From Tolypeutes matacus (taxonomy: Eukaryota > Chordata > Mammalia > Cingulata > Chlamyphoridae): 64,000 nt of DNA. Location of the stretch: NCBI GenBank assembly GCA_026826555.1, contig JAKSZT010054304.1:32945126-33009125 (forward strand). Direction: 5' to 3'. Below, piece after piece: positions 1-12,481 of the stretch. The notes under the pieces were generated by a model. It did no database searches, was not told where the DNA came from, and saw only the letters and a program-made list of their open reading frames with translations. Position 1 is the first letter of the stretch. Each line of letters opens with the position of its first letter. A program made the position numbers and the translations under genes.

Positions 1-770
1 TTTTTTTTTTTTTTTTTTTTTTTTGAGAAATACAGGACCCCAAATAATTTCTCCTCTAGACCAACCCCCTTATGGAAGAGACCCTAGCTGGGTTCGTGGA
101 AATTAATCAAGCACATCCCACTTCCTGGACTCCCCAGGGTAGCTGTAGCTCTGACGTTAGTCAGTGCAGAGTGCTAAAGACGGCCGATTCCGCCCCTTCA
201 GGAGCCGAGCACCAGCGACACCGGGTTGCTATGTAAATCAGTTTGACTCTGCAGATTCGCGTCTGCTCTCAGCCTGATGCTGCTTCAGGTCGGATTATCT
301 GCTCCCCAAAGCTATGGGGAGTAGATGGTACTCATTGGCACACCTTCTCACAGAGGCATATCAGTCTTGGCTTTCCTGTTTTCCTGTGTTGAATCTCCAG
401 AATGGAGATTCAAATTGTGCTCTGCTGGCCAAATTCACAGAATAAGTCCCCTGACTCCCTCCTTTGAAACGGCTGACAGGGAAGAAGATGCCCATTCCCC
501 TTTCAGTCAGCTACAGTGAGCCAGGGGTTTTACCCCAGCTTAATATATTTGGGGTGGGGGAGGGAGCCCTTCTACGCCAATGCAGGTTTTTTGTGTTTTT
601 TTTTTCAGGTTCTTCATCTCTCTCTCCCTTACCATTCTGGGTGTTGTGTAGCAATGTCCTGGTCTGCTCACCCTCAAGTCAAGTCCCTCAGACAGCTTTT
701 GACTCTTTCTCCATTAGTTTTGTGAAAGAATTGATCCCTGCTTGCTAGTCCAACACCATGTTCCCACAAA
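1..770 (-). mobile_element. Possible L1 5'UTR-like segment with terminal poly-T
   Basis: The window opens with 24 T, followed by the most GC- and CpG-rich stretch of the first 5 kb. The right edge (about 730-770, 'gcttgctagtccaacacc') resembles the antisense 5' end of L1 elements, comparable to the edge of the better-supported L1 5'UTR near 20020-20046. If the poly-T is this element's 3' end, the copy would be a 5'UTR joined directly to poly-A, which would be odd; the poly-T could belong to another element cut by the window edge. The open frames here are short and unrecognised. Confidence 0.35.
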
Positions 771-2024
771 CCTGTTAGCAAATACTTTTAAAATAGAGAA
801 TGTGATACCCAAAACATTGAATAAAATCTCTGGTATCCAAATATCCCTTATGACCCTTAAATGCATACAGGTCTCCAATACCGAAGAAGAATTATTATAT
901 TATTTCTCTGAAAAATATTCTCTTAAGCTTTGCAAGTATTAACACTGGATGTGTGCTCATAGTTAAAAGAAAATGTCCTATTGGCATTCTCTATTATTAG
1001 CATAATAGAAATAAAGTCCAAGAAATATTATGGGGTTATAAAGAAGACCAAGCAGTCTACCTATTGATGACATTCCATGCAGTGCCTGATTCCCAGCATT
1101 TATCCATTAGATTCACACCTTGTAGGCACTGGAAGAAAACTTCAATTTTTCAAAACTGCATGCTCTTCAAAATACTGACCTGAATTTAATTTCCCTGTAA
1201 TATTAACTTGATATTGCTTATTATAACTTCTTGTGTCACCCAAAGTGAATCTGCCCTACTTCCACTTAACAGTTCTTGAAGAATATAGAAGATACATATC
1301 ATAATCACTAACCCTATTTCCTGCCTGTTAAGCAGGACCATGGCTTCCAATAACTGGTTTTACTTTCTATTATCCTCATGTCCTGTCTCTTTTGAAAGTG
1401 TTCTCAGGTTTTAGTATTCATCTTTAATGTTATACTCAGGTGTGGCTCTGATTAATACAGAGAACTTTAGGATAATCCATTAGCTATTTTTGAAGCTTTC
1501 TCTATTAATGAAACCTAATATATATTGTAGAGTGGTTTTATGGCAGCTTTTAGTCACATTGTACTTATAATTAACTAGACAATACAACAATTTTACATTT
1601 ACTACTGCTACATCATGAGCACAGTGCTTTTTACAAATTTCTGTATGTTTCATCAAGTTATTTTTGGCTCATTATTCCAGCTTCTGATTGTATTTTAAAT
1701 CCTAATTTTTTTTTTTAACATATTCATCATTCACTCTAAATTTCTGCTAATGTCCTATTGACTACAAAGGTTTTGCCAGCAATGTTCTTCCAAAAATTAT
1801 CAAGTAAGGTATTGCATATGATATGTACAATAGAAGAACCAATGGCAATCCACCAGAAATTTATTATTCAATATTATTGATGTTATTAATTTAAATCATA
1901 ACATAATTAAAGAAACTATTCATTAAGTTCCTACTCTGACAAGCATTGTTCATATTTTATTCATTCACATATTCAACAACATATATTATTGAGTAATTAC
2001 TATGTGCACGGTTGTCACCACTTT
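771..2024. other. AT-rich non-coding stretch, no gene seen
   Basis: There is no open frame worth calling and no clear repeat over most of this block. At about 1955-2020 a short segment ('tattgagtaattactatgtg') resembles the head of old mammalian MIR or L2 elements, too short to assign firmly. Confidence 0.5.
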
Positions 2025-2039
2025 AAAAACATGTAATGA

Positions 2040-2324
2040 ACTTACACATCCTGGGGTCTTGCCACCAACCATAGACCACAGTTCACACCGTAGACCACAC
2101 TCTCTCCCACACAGTTCTGAGTGGTGTGTGCTGATTTAAAATGGCCTACGTGTAATATTTTGGGTATCTAAGCACCTCTTAAAATACATTTATATATATA
2201 CATAAATAACATTTTTGTAAGCAAATGCACATATATGCATACATATTTATATATCATTTTGCAAATGTTGGTATGTATTGTGAAAATTTTTATTTTTACC
2301 TGCAATAAAAAAATAAAAAAATAA
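2040..2324 (+). mobile_element. Family X retroposon copy with 5' inversion and 15-bp TSD
   Basis: A perfect 15-bp direct repeat ('aaaaacatgtaatga') flanks the insert at 2025-2039 and 2325-2339. The right part (about 2149-2324) is the sense 3' end of family X and ends in an A-rich tail. The left part (2040-2148) matches 12062-12170 in the opposite sense. A 5' part inverted relative to the 3' part is the signature of L1 twin priming. By comparison with 11776-12470, about 105 nt of X are missing between the two parts. The target reads ttt/aaaa, a good L1 endonuclease site. Structure and TSD are seen directly; mobilisation by L1 is inferred. Confidence 0.85.
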
Positions 2325-2339
2325 AAAAACATGTAATGA

Positions 2340-3679
2340 TGTATTTTATACATGACTGATTTTAAAGATATAGTTTCTCAGCTAATAAGAGTAAGATCCA
2401 AAATTTAAACCTTGTACACATTCTTTAAAATCTTAAGCTAATGTCATTATCCCTAATGGCTTTCCTGTTTATGGATTTTTGATTCTGATTCCCATTACCT
2501 ATTCAAATAAGTTTTTGACCTTCTTTCGGCAACTAGAAATTTTGAAACATGTTTTGAAAACCACTGATATGGGCAGCATCCCTACACAGATTGCTAAATC
2601 ATTCTTTCTTAATGTGCTTTCCATGGAACACTACTTTCCAAGATGCTTCATTAAAAACATATTCCATGTTTTCAAAAAGAATTCAAATGATTAATGAATG
2701 AGTAGTCAGTTAATCACATCACTTTCCCTATATATTCTGAATCCATTAAGAAGTAAACAAAATTGTTAAATAGAAGCTATAATATCTGTCTTAAAACTAG
2801 CACAACTGGGTTGGAAAACACAGGATAGATCCAAGCTAAAATCACATCTCTTACACTTTTAACTCTTAGCCAGCTGAACAATTCAGGCCTCTTCCTTTAC
2901 AAGAGCATGGTGCAGAAATCTTGCTGAGTGTAGGAGACTGATGAGGACACGATGATATATTTCATTCATTTAGTCAAACCCTTCTGTGAGAAAGCAAGCT
3001 CCAGTAAGGAGCTTGGATATGTACATTCAGTACTCTTTTCTGTTATTATCATCAATTAAACTAATCACTCTTTTGACAGAAGATGGGAATATGCAAAAGG
3101 GTAGAAGGAGCATGGAAGAATTACTCATCTCTTTCAGAATACAATGGAAGTAGTATCTTCTCTATGGAAAACATGGGAGGTGTTGTAAAGCATCCTCTCC
3201 AAAAAGTCATCCTTTTTCTTTCCTAAAAGAGCTAAAACAGAATTTAGTTCCTCTGTCATTAGATTGTAAATATAACCTAATTCATTGAAACAATGTACAA
3301 GTAGACTGATTCTAGTGTAGTCCTTCTGTCTATTACATGGGTAACAGACAAGGATGGGAAATTTTCCACTCTTGGTTCACATGTCTTTGTTGCCCACAAC
3401 TATTCCTTATACCCCCCTCTTAGACTTTAGCTTCATTTTCTTGCTTCTCTTAATACCCAAAATGCCAACCAACATGTATTAATTTTTAAGAAAAATCATT
3501 CTTTTTTCCTAGAATTGTTTTTGACCCACTATCCCCCAAACTATGTCAACTACAACTGAATCGTCTTCTAACTCTGCATAAAACCCTTGCCCTTTCTCTC
3601 TCAAGTTAGAATGCTCCTTCTGTATTTCTTTTATCTGACATATTAAATGTTTTCCGGTGTTTTTCTTCCACAGATTCTG
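2340..3679. other. Non-coding stretch, no gene seen
   Basis: AT-rich sequence with scattered short open frames (longest about 70 codons at 2479-2694) and no similarity I recognise. No convincing repeat boundaries. Confidence 0.5.
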
Positions 3680-3905
3680 GAATCCATCTTACAATAATCC
3701 TTCCACACTTTATTTTGGCTGTAAGTGAACATGTGAAATGTGTTATTGAAAATGAACACTCACATATGTATGGGTGTCAAGTTTCGCACATGCTGTTCCC
3801 TCTGTGTTGCCTAGCTAACTCCTACTTTATCCTTTATGTCTCAGTGAAACTATCACTTCTTGCAAGAAATCTTTCCTATCACCTCTTCCCACCTTTTGTA
3901 TAGAA
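3680..3905 (+). repeat. L2 LINE 3'-end fragment
   Basis: The run 'catgctgttccctctgtgtt' followed by segments like 'cttgcaagaaatctttccta' follows the order of the L2 3' region (tgctgttccctctgcctgg ... gaagccttccctgacc). It is diverged, as expected for an element predating placental mammals. A 62-codon open frame at 3715-3903 lies inside it and is taken as chance. Confidence 0.55.
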
Positions 3906-4069
3906 ACAGGATCGCATGGAAATTTGAACTGTTTGCCCTCATATCAATTAACAAATAATGATCCAAAAGAAACTATGAGCCAATCATTGCATTAAGCTCT
4001 CAATGCACAATGTTAAGACAGATCCCTGCAAGTATGGAGTTTATAGTGTGTACCAAATTCTACATTTTT

Positions 4070-4340
4070 GGAGGATAATATTTTGCTTCATTTAATGAAC
4101 ACTTATGTAATTACCATATGACAGAAACCATTTCAATTCATTTAAAACCTTAGCTCATAACAGCTCTGCAAGGTAGGTACTATTGTATATACCTGTGGAT
4201 AGCTGTATGCCTGTTTTGAGATGAGGTTAAATATCATATCCCAACCAGTATGTGGTAAAGCCAAGATCTGAGTTCAGGGCCTTGACTCCAGAGTCTGGGT
4301 TTTCAACCCAAATACTCTGCTGCCTGCTATGATCTGGAAA
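4070..4340 (+). repeat. MIR SINE
   Basis: The order of landmarks matches MIR: 'gcaaggtaggtactattgta', then 'gatgaggtta', then 'gccaagatctgagttc', then a ctccagagtctg-like block and 'actctgctgcct'. These correspond to the MIR core, the atgaggaaactgagg block and the 3' region. Sense orientation, nearly full length. Confidence 0.8.
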
Positions 4341-4484
4341 CAAAGGGTCTTTTATTTTTACTTATGCAGGATCTAGTGTTACAATAAAATTGCAAAAATT
4401 ACAGATCTTTCTTCAAAAAAATATTTTAATGAATTTGGGATTATAGAAAGAACTCACACATTTTTATTATTTGCTTCATTCCTT

Positions 4485-4600
4485 TTACAGGTAAGAAAAA
4501 TAGACTTGGGAATGTTATAAGACTTGCTAAAAGTCACCAAATTAGTTATAAATGGGCATTAGAACCCAGGTGTCCTGGATGGTGAATTCCACCTTGTCAG
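4485..4600 (+). repeat. MIR fragment
   Basis: 'ccttttacaggtaagaaaaa' followed by 'gctaaaagtcaccaaattag' and 'cattagaacccaggtgtcct' matches the second half of MIR (ccattttacagatgagg ... aaggtcacacagctag ... aacccaggtctgtct). A second, shorter MIR in the same orientation as 4070-4340. Confidence 0.65.
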
Positions 4601-4894
4601 TCTTTCAGAAAAGAATTTCTGAATGATTAAGAAAAATAACCTTAACCAAAGTAAATATAGTATATTATAATCTTACAGCTATTAAAATTTCCCTATGAAA
4701 TGCTGTTATAGAAAATATGGGAAGCTTATATTTAAAACTTGAAATTGAAAGATTGTTCCTATTGGCATTTAGTGTTGGACCTCTAAAAATTATTTTTTTC
4801 CAGAAGATATCTATAAGATAGTAAGTCAACTTTAAATTGGAAAATTTAAAAGGAAAAAAATATTAAGATCTGCCAATAGACACACCAGATTAAA

Positions 4895-4896
<2 letters not shown>

Positions 4897-4927
<31 letters not shown>
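4897..4927. repeat. (A)31 homopolymer
   Basis: An uninterrupted run of 31 A. It could be the tail of a retroposed element on the plus strand, but nothing recognisable precedes it. Confidence 0.95.
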
Positions 4928-4930
<3 letters not shown>

Positions 4931-5689
4931 CTGAAAAAAGCACAAAAGCCAGTACCTATGTGAAAATGCTCAGTTTGCTAATGCCATGAAGTCTATCTAG
5001 TATGCTAATATAGCCTTGTGAATCAGAAGTCCCAAGATGGGTATCAAATTTAAAACATAGGTTGACTTTGACCATACAAATCATAACATAGTTTAACTTT
5101 CTTTTGTAAATGCAACTCAAACTATGTGATGGACAGTGTGACATAAATGATTAAAAACAGTACTACTTTACAATGTGCAATGTGAAGAACTCTAATGCAG
5201 ATATCTTAAAAGTAAAATGTTTATCCCTTAAAAGTTTTGGTTATTATATATGTTCAGACTAAATTAACAGACAGTAAAGCATGTATTGCATTAGTAGAAA
5301 AGACATATTACTGAAATGAAAAAAGTCATTTTTCAAAACAATATGTATTCATTTCTTTTTCCTTTTTTGCCTTTTTTTGTGCATACCTGAATGTGTTTAT
5401 TCTGTGGTTTTGGTAAAGAAAGGTGTTTAACTAATATATCCCCAATTCCCTTGGAGCTTGTTTAGATAAAACAGTACAAATTGGATAAAGTTTGTCGACT
5501 TATAATCTTCTCCCCTTTTTGTAATTGCTTTCTCAAATGAAACATTCTTAATCAAGACATCCATCCCTTCAGGAGAAGAGTTAGAAAATTAGATAAATTA
5601 GTTTACACAGGTTTGGGAACGCATTATGACCTAATGTTGATTTGTTCCAAAGATTATTGAGTTTTCACATGAAAATTGAATACTTTAAT
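4928..5689. other. Non-coding stretch, no gene seen
   Basis: AT-rich sequence without a recognised repeat or plausible coding frame. Confidence 0.5.
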
Positions 5690-6938
5690 CCAAACTAAAA
5701 TGTTAGGGCTTATCATTGCTCAAATGTGGCCTCTCTCTAAGCCAAACTCAGCATAAAAATGCACTACCTTCCCCTTGGTGTGGGGCATAACTCCCAGGAA
5801 TGAACCTCCCTGGCACCAGGGATTATTACCAAAAACCAACTAGTGATGTATTTGGAAAAAGACCTTGACCAAAAGGAGGAAATATTAAATATAAATAAGT
5901 TTTTATGGCTAAGATATTTCAAAGTGAGGTGGGAGGTTATTCCTGAAGTTACGCTTATGCATCTCTTAGCAGGATCTCAATGACTGCCACAATTAGCAGT
6001 GCCTCAAACAGTGAGACTCCTGAGGTCTCAAGAGACATCTGGACATTATAGGAAGGGCAGACAATCTCAGGGATTTGGTACTCTATCAATGGGCCTTACT
6101 TTGGAACATATGTTCCCCAGCATAACAGAGTTAGACTCATAATTTCCCTACACGTGGCTCTTCTGCCCCATTTATTTAAACCTATAATTAGCACTCTACT
6201 TGTTAATTATATATCCCAGAGACTTAATCTTTGGTTTGTCCATACACTTGTTAAACCCTAAATCTCATCAAAGTTGCAACACTTACTTGTCAGTTTATTG
6301 GACTTGCCCAGGACAACTAACCAAAGGATGATGATGTAAAATGCCTATCCCAAAAAACAAAGAGTGTCTACAACTGCAAGCAAGACTGTTTCATCCTTCT
6401 GCCCCATGGGATCTAAGTCCCCTCTAAATCAGAAACAGAGTGGGCATCACCATCCCAAAATCCTCAAGATTGAGGAATGAACAAACATAAGAGGGGAATG
6501 CAATTATGGACCAAAGTAAGCTTATTATTATTCTAACAATGGAAGAACTTGTGTCATTGATATAAAGAGAGTGGCCACCAGAGTTTCTTAGTGGAGGGAG
6601 AGGAATGAATAGATGTAACATTGGGCTTTTTGGAGACATTGGAATTGTCCTGTATGACATTGCAATGACAAATATGGCCAATATAAATTTGTCCAAACCT
6701 ATAAAATTGTGTGGTGCAAAGTGTAAACCATAATGTAAACTGTAGTCTATGGCTAGTAGCAATGCTTCAGTGTGTGTTTATCAATTTTAACAAATGTACC
6801 ACACTAATGAAAGATGTTGTTTATGGGGGAAAATGTGGAAGGGAGAGAGGTGGGACTATATGGGAATCCCATATATTTTTGATGTAGCATTTATGTAATC
6901 TAAAACTTCTTTAAAAATAAAAGTTATGACTTATTAAA
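5690..6938 (+). mobile_element. Family X long retroposon, sense copy
   Basis: The longest sense copy of a repeat that recurs antisense at 10586-11700, 11776-12470, 48060-49700 and 63490-64000. It starts inside the family ('gctcaaatgtggcctctctc', matching the reverse of about 49280 and 63725), so it is 5' truncated. It ends with a 3' terminus like that of old L1 3'UTRs ('tatatgggaatcccatatat' then 'atctaaaacttctttaaaaa'), followed by an A-rich tail. No protein similar to ORF1p or reverse transcriptase is encoded, so the family looks non-autonomous, or is an unusually long L1 3'UTR. The minus-strand frame at 6424-6762 (112 codons) has a homologue in the 10.9-kb copy but no known domain. Confidence 0.7.
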
Positions 6939-7924
6939 CTTGCTTGGACAAAAAAGTCAACTGAAATGTTTATAAAATATAGACTCATGAACATCTTCAC
7001 CACATAATTTGATTCAATAGGTCTAGGATATGGTTTAGGGAAATACATTTTAGCATGCTTCCAAGAGATTCTGAGACAGATGGATCAAAAGCTACACTGT
7101 GAGAAAAACTCTAATAAATATGATGGGTGTTTCTAGCACAATGGTGATGTGGGATAGTGGATATTTTTAGCAGTAAGTTTTTGTTCAAGGACTATCATTA
7201 TCAAACTGATATATGGAAATTATTGTTAATTTTGTTACTAAGAAATAAATTTAATTTTCATATATTATACTTTATATAATAGTGGATGAGCAGCAACATC
7301 AAACTGACCACCTCTCCATAAGATATGGTATAGAATTTCTCCTGTTGGATACAAAATAGGTGATAGAATGAGATATGTCATTAGAACAGATGTACCATCA
7401 ATCATTTAGGATTCAGGCACTTTAAATTACTATATTGTATTTTCAGTAATTTATCTATTTTATCTTATTAAAAATTCAAATTCTAGAAATTATTTGTAGG
7501 GTGGAATCATTAGAGGTGATTTTCTTATTATTATTTGCCATAACTCTTAAGTATAAAAGCAGATCTTATAAAGTATGCACATGTGGATTTAAAAATCTTT
7601 AGTAACAGAAGATTTATCCATCATAGTTCATTTTCTTGAACCAATTTCTCTACATAAGTTGAGGTGCACCTTCTCAAGGTTTTCCATGAAAGACACCAAG
7701 CCCTTTCCAGTCTCCCATCAGGTTTAATTAGGTTTAATATGAATTTAGCATGTCCCTCTTTTCACATAAATGAAAAAAATGTTTAGAGCTCTGCTTGCAA
7801 GTGAGTAAAAAAGTAGTAGATTCTATCTGTTCTACATTTCAGATGGAGCACTGTTTTTGATGTATTGAGAAAAACAATGTCTCCTATCTTTAAGAAATAA
7901 CCTTTGTATTATGTAACTTAAAAA
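6939..7924. other. Non-coding stretch, no gene seen
   Basis: AT-rich, no recognised repeat and no plausible gene. Confidence 0.5.
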
Positions 7925-10585
7925 AACACATATACAAAATATTTTATATTTTATATTTTATTTAGAGAAGTTGTAAGTTTACAAAACAATCATGCATACC
8001 ACACAGGATTCTCAAACATCACCCCATCACATATCACATTATTGTGGAGCATTTGTTACAAATGATGAAAAGATATCTCAAAATATTACTGCTAACTATA
8101 GTCCATATCTTACATTTGTTGTATTTTCCCACCAACTGCCTTATCACTAACAACATATATTAGTATTGTATATTTGTTATAGTTCATAAAGGAACATTCC
8201 CCATATTAGTACTGTTAACCTCCATCCATCATCCACCACAGGGTTCACTGTGTTATAAGGTCCCAAGCCTTGTACAATCCATCCAAAATGTTTACTCAGT
8301 GGCTCTCAATTCCATCACAGAGTTGTGGTGTCATCCCCTCAGTAAATTTTAGAATGTTTTCATTACTCCAAAAGGAAAAATCCCATACCCTATATGCACC
8401 CTATTGACCCTTAGAATTGATAGATTATTTTCTTTGCCATTGCTGCAAAAACATTACAATGTTACTGCTAACAATAAGCAGTACACAAGTTACACTAGTT
8501 GTATTTTTCCCATGTATCACCATATTCTTAACACCTTGTAATAGAAGAACATTATTGTTTCTGTACTAATAATCACAATCTTCATCCACCACCGAAATCA
8601 CTATTATACTGTCCCTCGATTTTCCTCGAGCCTCCTTTCAATTGACATTTACAACCCTAGACAACTTCTTTCAGCCACAATCATATTTATAAATCAGTAG
8701 TGTTAATTATACTCACTATAATGTGTTACCATCAACTTTATCCATTTCTACTCATTGACAATCAACTTTACTAAAAATTCTTCATACATTAAGCATCAGT
8801 TCCCTCTTCTCAACACACATTCTATCTCCTAGTAACCTATACTCTAGAGTTTACCTCCTTGAGTTTACTCATCATGTTTAGTTCCCATTAGTGAAACCAT
8901 ACAATATTTGTCCTTCTCTAGTGTCTAGTTTATTTCACTCAACATAATATTCTCTAGGTTCATCCATGTTGTCATATGCATCCTGATTTCATTTCTTCTT
9001 ACAGCTGAATAGTATTCCATTGCATGTACATACCACATTTTGTTTATCCATTCATCATTCTATGGACATGTGGGTTGTTTCCATCTTTTAGCAATTGTGA
9101 ATAATGTCACTATAAATATTGGGTGCAAATGTCTTTTCACATCCCTGCTTTCAGTTCTTCTGAATATATTCCTCGTAGTGGGATTGCCAGACTATACGGC
9201 AGACCTTTAGCTTCCTGCGGAACCGCCAAGGCTGCACCATTCTACATTCCCACCAACAGTGAAGGAGTGTTTCTATTTCTTCACATCCTCCTCGGGACTT
9301 ACAGTTTTTTTTTTAATTAAAAAAAAAATTTTAATGGTGAATTGGTAAGTTGTGAAATGATATTTCATTGTAGTTTTGATCTACAAATGTAATACAAACT
9401 TCAGTAATAGCTAGTGATGTTGAGAATCTTTTCACGTGCTTTTCAGCCATTTATATTTCCTTTTTGAAAAATGTTTCTTCAAGTCATTTGCCCATTTTTA
9501 AATGGTTTTCTTGTCTTTTTAACATTGAATTTTATGTTCTTTTTATATAATATGGATATAAAACGCTTATCAGATATGTGGTTTCAAATAATTTCTCACA
9601 TTAACTTGCCTGCCTTTTTACCTTGACAGAGTGATTTGAAGTGCAAAAGCGTTTAATTGTGAGGTGGTCCGTTTATCTATTTTATTTTCTTTTGTTGCTC
9701 ATGCTTTGTGTATTAGGTTTAAGAAACCACCACCTACCAGACAATCTTGAAGATGTTTCCCTAGATTTCTTCTAGGAATTTTATGGTTCTCGCTTTTATA
9801 TTTAGATTTTTGATCCATTTTAAGTTAATTTTTTATACCGTGTGAGTTAGGAGTTCTTTTTTTTCAGATATGGATCTCCAGTTCTCCAAACACCGTTTGT
9901 TGAATTGACTGTTTGGATACAGCTGGGTGGGTTTGACTGCCTTGTCAAAAATCATTTAACCATAGATGTGATGGTCTATTTTTGAACTCTTAATTCTACT
10001 CCATTGGTCAATATGTTTATCTTTATGCTAGTACCATGCTGTTTTTACCACAGAAGCTAAGTAATATGCTTTAAAGTCAGGAAGTGAGAGTATTCTAACT
10101 TTGTTCTTCTTTTTTAAAAGATATTTTTGGCTATTTTGGGACACTTATCCTTCCAAATAAATTTGATAATAGGCTTTTCCATTTCTGCCAAAAAGGCTGT
10201 TGGAATTGTTATTGGTATTGAATTGAATCTTTATACCAATTCGTGTAGAACTGACATCTTAATGATATTTAGCTTTCCAATCCATGATCATGGAATATAC
10301 TTCCATTCATTGAGATCATTTTTTTTTATTTCTTTTAACAATGTTTTGTAGTTTTCTGAATACAGGTCCTTTCTGTCCTTGATTAAGTTTATTCCTAAAT
10401 ATTTGATCTTTTAATCACTATTGTAAATGGAATTTTTTTCCTGACTTCCTGCTCAGATTGATATTCAGTAGTGTAACAACTCTACTAATTTTGGTGTATT
10501 AATCTTTTATCCTGCTACTTCACTGAACTTGTTTATAAGTTCTACTAGCTTTGTTGTAGGTTTTTGGGGATTTTGTATGATATAA
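7925..10585 (-). mobile_element. 5'-truncated L1, antisense (3'UTR and ORF2 3' part)
   Basis: Read on the minus strand, this is the second half of an L1. 7925-8640 is a long 3'UTR of a type seen again at 16015-17155. 8880-9320 is the end of ORF2 ('attccattgcatgtacatac', 'tggacatgtgggttgtttcc'). 9480-10580 runs back through ORF2 towards the reverse transcriptase, stopping before the RT active-site motif. Frames are broken throughout, so the copy is dead. The 5' truncation at about 10585 abuts an antisense family X copy. Confidence 0.85.
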
Positions 10586-11700
10586 AAAAACTTCTTTTTA
10601 ATTTTTGTTTTATTTTAAAAGAAATTTTAGATTACATAAATGTTACATCAAAAATATAGGGGATTCCCCAACACACCACTCCCTCCCCTTCCCACACTAT
10701 TCCTCATTAGCAACATCTTTAGTTAGTTGGTACATTTAGTACAATTGAAGGACACATATCAAAGCACTGCTACTAACCATGGTACCATGGTTAATTTAAC
10801 CATGGTTTACATTATGGTTTACACGTTGCACCATACAATTTTATAGGTTTTGACAAATTCATAATGGCCATATCTGTCATTGCAATGTCATGCAGGACAA
10901 TTCCAATGTCTCCAAAAAACCCTATGTTACACCTATTCATCCCTCTCCCTCCCCTCAGAATCTCTGGTGGCCATTGCTTTTATATCAGTGATACAAGTTC
11001 TTCCATTGCTAAAATAATAATAAACCTACTTTGGTCCACAGTTGCACTCCCCACCTATGTTTGTTCATTCCTCAATCTTGAGGATTTTGGGATGGTAATG
11101 CCCACCCTGTTTCTGATTGAGAGGGGTTTAGATCCCATGGGGCAGAAGGATGAAACAGTCTTGCTTGCAGTTGTAGACACTCTCTGTTTTTTAGGATAGG
11201 CATTTCCATCATCATCCTTTTGTTAGTTTTCCTGGGCGAGTCTGATGAACTGGAGAGTAGGTATTAAAACTGCTGAGATTCAGGGCTCAACTGACATATG
11301 AATGGACAGAAGATTTAAATCTCTGGGACATATAATTAATAAGTATAGTGTTAATTATTAGCTCAAATAAAAGCATGTGTAAGGAAATGATAAATAAGTC
11401 TAACTCTGTTACATTGGGGAGATAGGTTATCATATATTCCAAGGTAAGGCCTACCCATGGGGTGCCAATTTCCTGGGGTTGTGTGTCCTGCCTATAGTGC
11501 CAGATGCCTCTAGAGCCCTCTGGAGCATATCTGCTTGAGGCACTGTTTACTGTGGCAATCAGTGAAATCCTTCTGAGAGTGCATAAGCATAACTTCTGGA
11601 ATGATCTCCCAACTAACTTTAAAATCTCAGCCATAAAAACTGGACTACTTGTCAAAAATCACTACCTTGCATTGGTGTTAAACGTTTGTTACAAAACATG
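10586..11700 (-). mobile_element. Family X copy, antisense
   Basis: Its 3' end lies to the left, after a T-rich stretch (10590-10620), starting 'tagattacataaatgttaca'. The body matches the reverse complement of 5690-6938, for example 'ccattgctaaaataataata' and 'ctcaatcttgaggattttgg'. The plus-strand frame 10864-11199 (111 codons) parallels the 6424-6762 frame of the sense copy, sharing runs such as LHLFIPLPPLR and FLNLEDFGMVMPTLFLI. No known domain is visible in either. Confidence 0.7.
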
Positions 11701-11775
11701 ATAGCACATTTTTATACTTGCGCTATTAATTAAAGTCCATGGTTTAACTTAAAGTTCATTGTTTGTGCATTGCAG

Positions 11776-12470
11776 TTCCATGGATTTTTTTTTTTTTTTT
11801 AATTATGGGTAAAAATCAAAATTCTCACAATACATACAAACATTTGCAAAATTATATATAAATATATATGCATATATGTGTATTTGCTTACAAAAATGTT
11901 CTTTATATATATATATATATATACATATATTTCAAGAGGTGCTTAGATTACCCAAAATATTACACGGAACCCACTGGGATTCCCATGTTGCCCACCTCCC
12001 ACACCTCCCACCACATCCCACACAAACATCTCCCACAGTGTGGCCCACCACCCTCAATGAACCCACACATCCTGGAGCCCTGCCACCAACCATAGACCAC
12101 AGTTCACACTGTAGACCACACTCTCTCCCACTCAGTTCTGAGTGGTGTGTGCTGATTTAAAATGGCCTACATCTGTTGCCACAACGGTACTCAGGACAAC
12201 CTCCAACTCCCAAAGAAGCCCCTGTATTTCAACTGCTCATCCCTTCCCCTACCCCAAAAGTGTCAAGTGGCCACTGGCTCCACCTCATTGTTATAATTTC
12301 TTCCATTGCTAGAATCACCATATATGAACAAGAGAATACCATCAAGTCCACTCTAGTCCATAGTTCTTCCCCCAATCCTGAGGGGACTGGGATGGTGATG
12401 TCCACTCCAACTCCAAGTGAGAGAGGGCTTATATCCCATGGATATGGTGGGTGGGATGATCCTGCCTGCA
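11776..12470 (-). mobile_element. Family X copy, antisense, with alternative 3' end
   Basis: Starts with a T-run (about 11785-11800), then the alternative 3' end shared with 2149-2324 and 14453-14660 ('ctcacaatacatacaaacat', a TA run, 'caagaggtgcttagattacc'). It then passes into the family body shared with 48130-48650. A weak candidate TSD is 'ccatgga' at 11778-11784 and 12475-12481. The 147-codon plus-strand frame at 12176-12619 crosses the element boundary and is not considered a gene. Confidence 0.7.
11906..11932. repeat. (TA)n microsatellite
   Basis: A short TA run inside the alternative 3' end of family X; the same position is TA-rich in all three copies with this end, most expanded at 14478-14523. 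Confidence 0.85.
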
Positions 12471-12481
12471 GATGCCATGGA

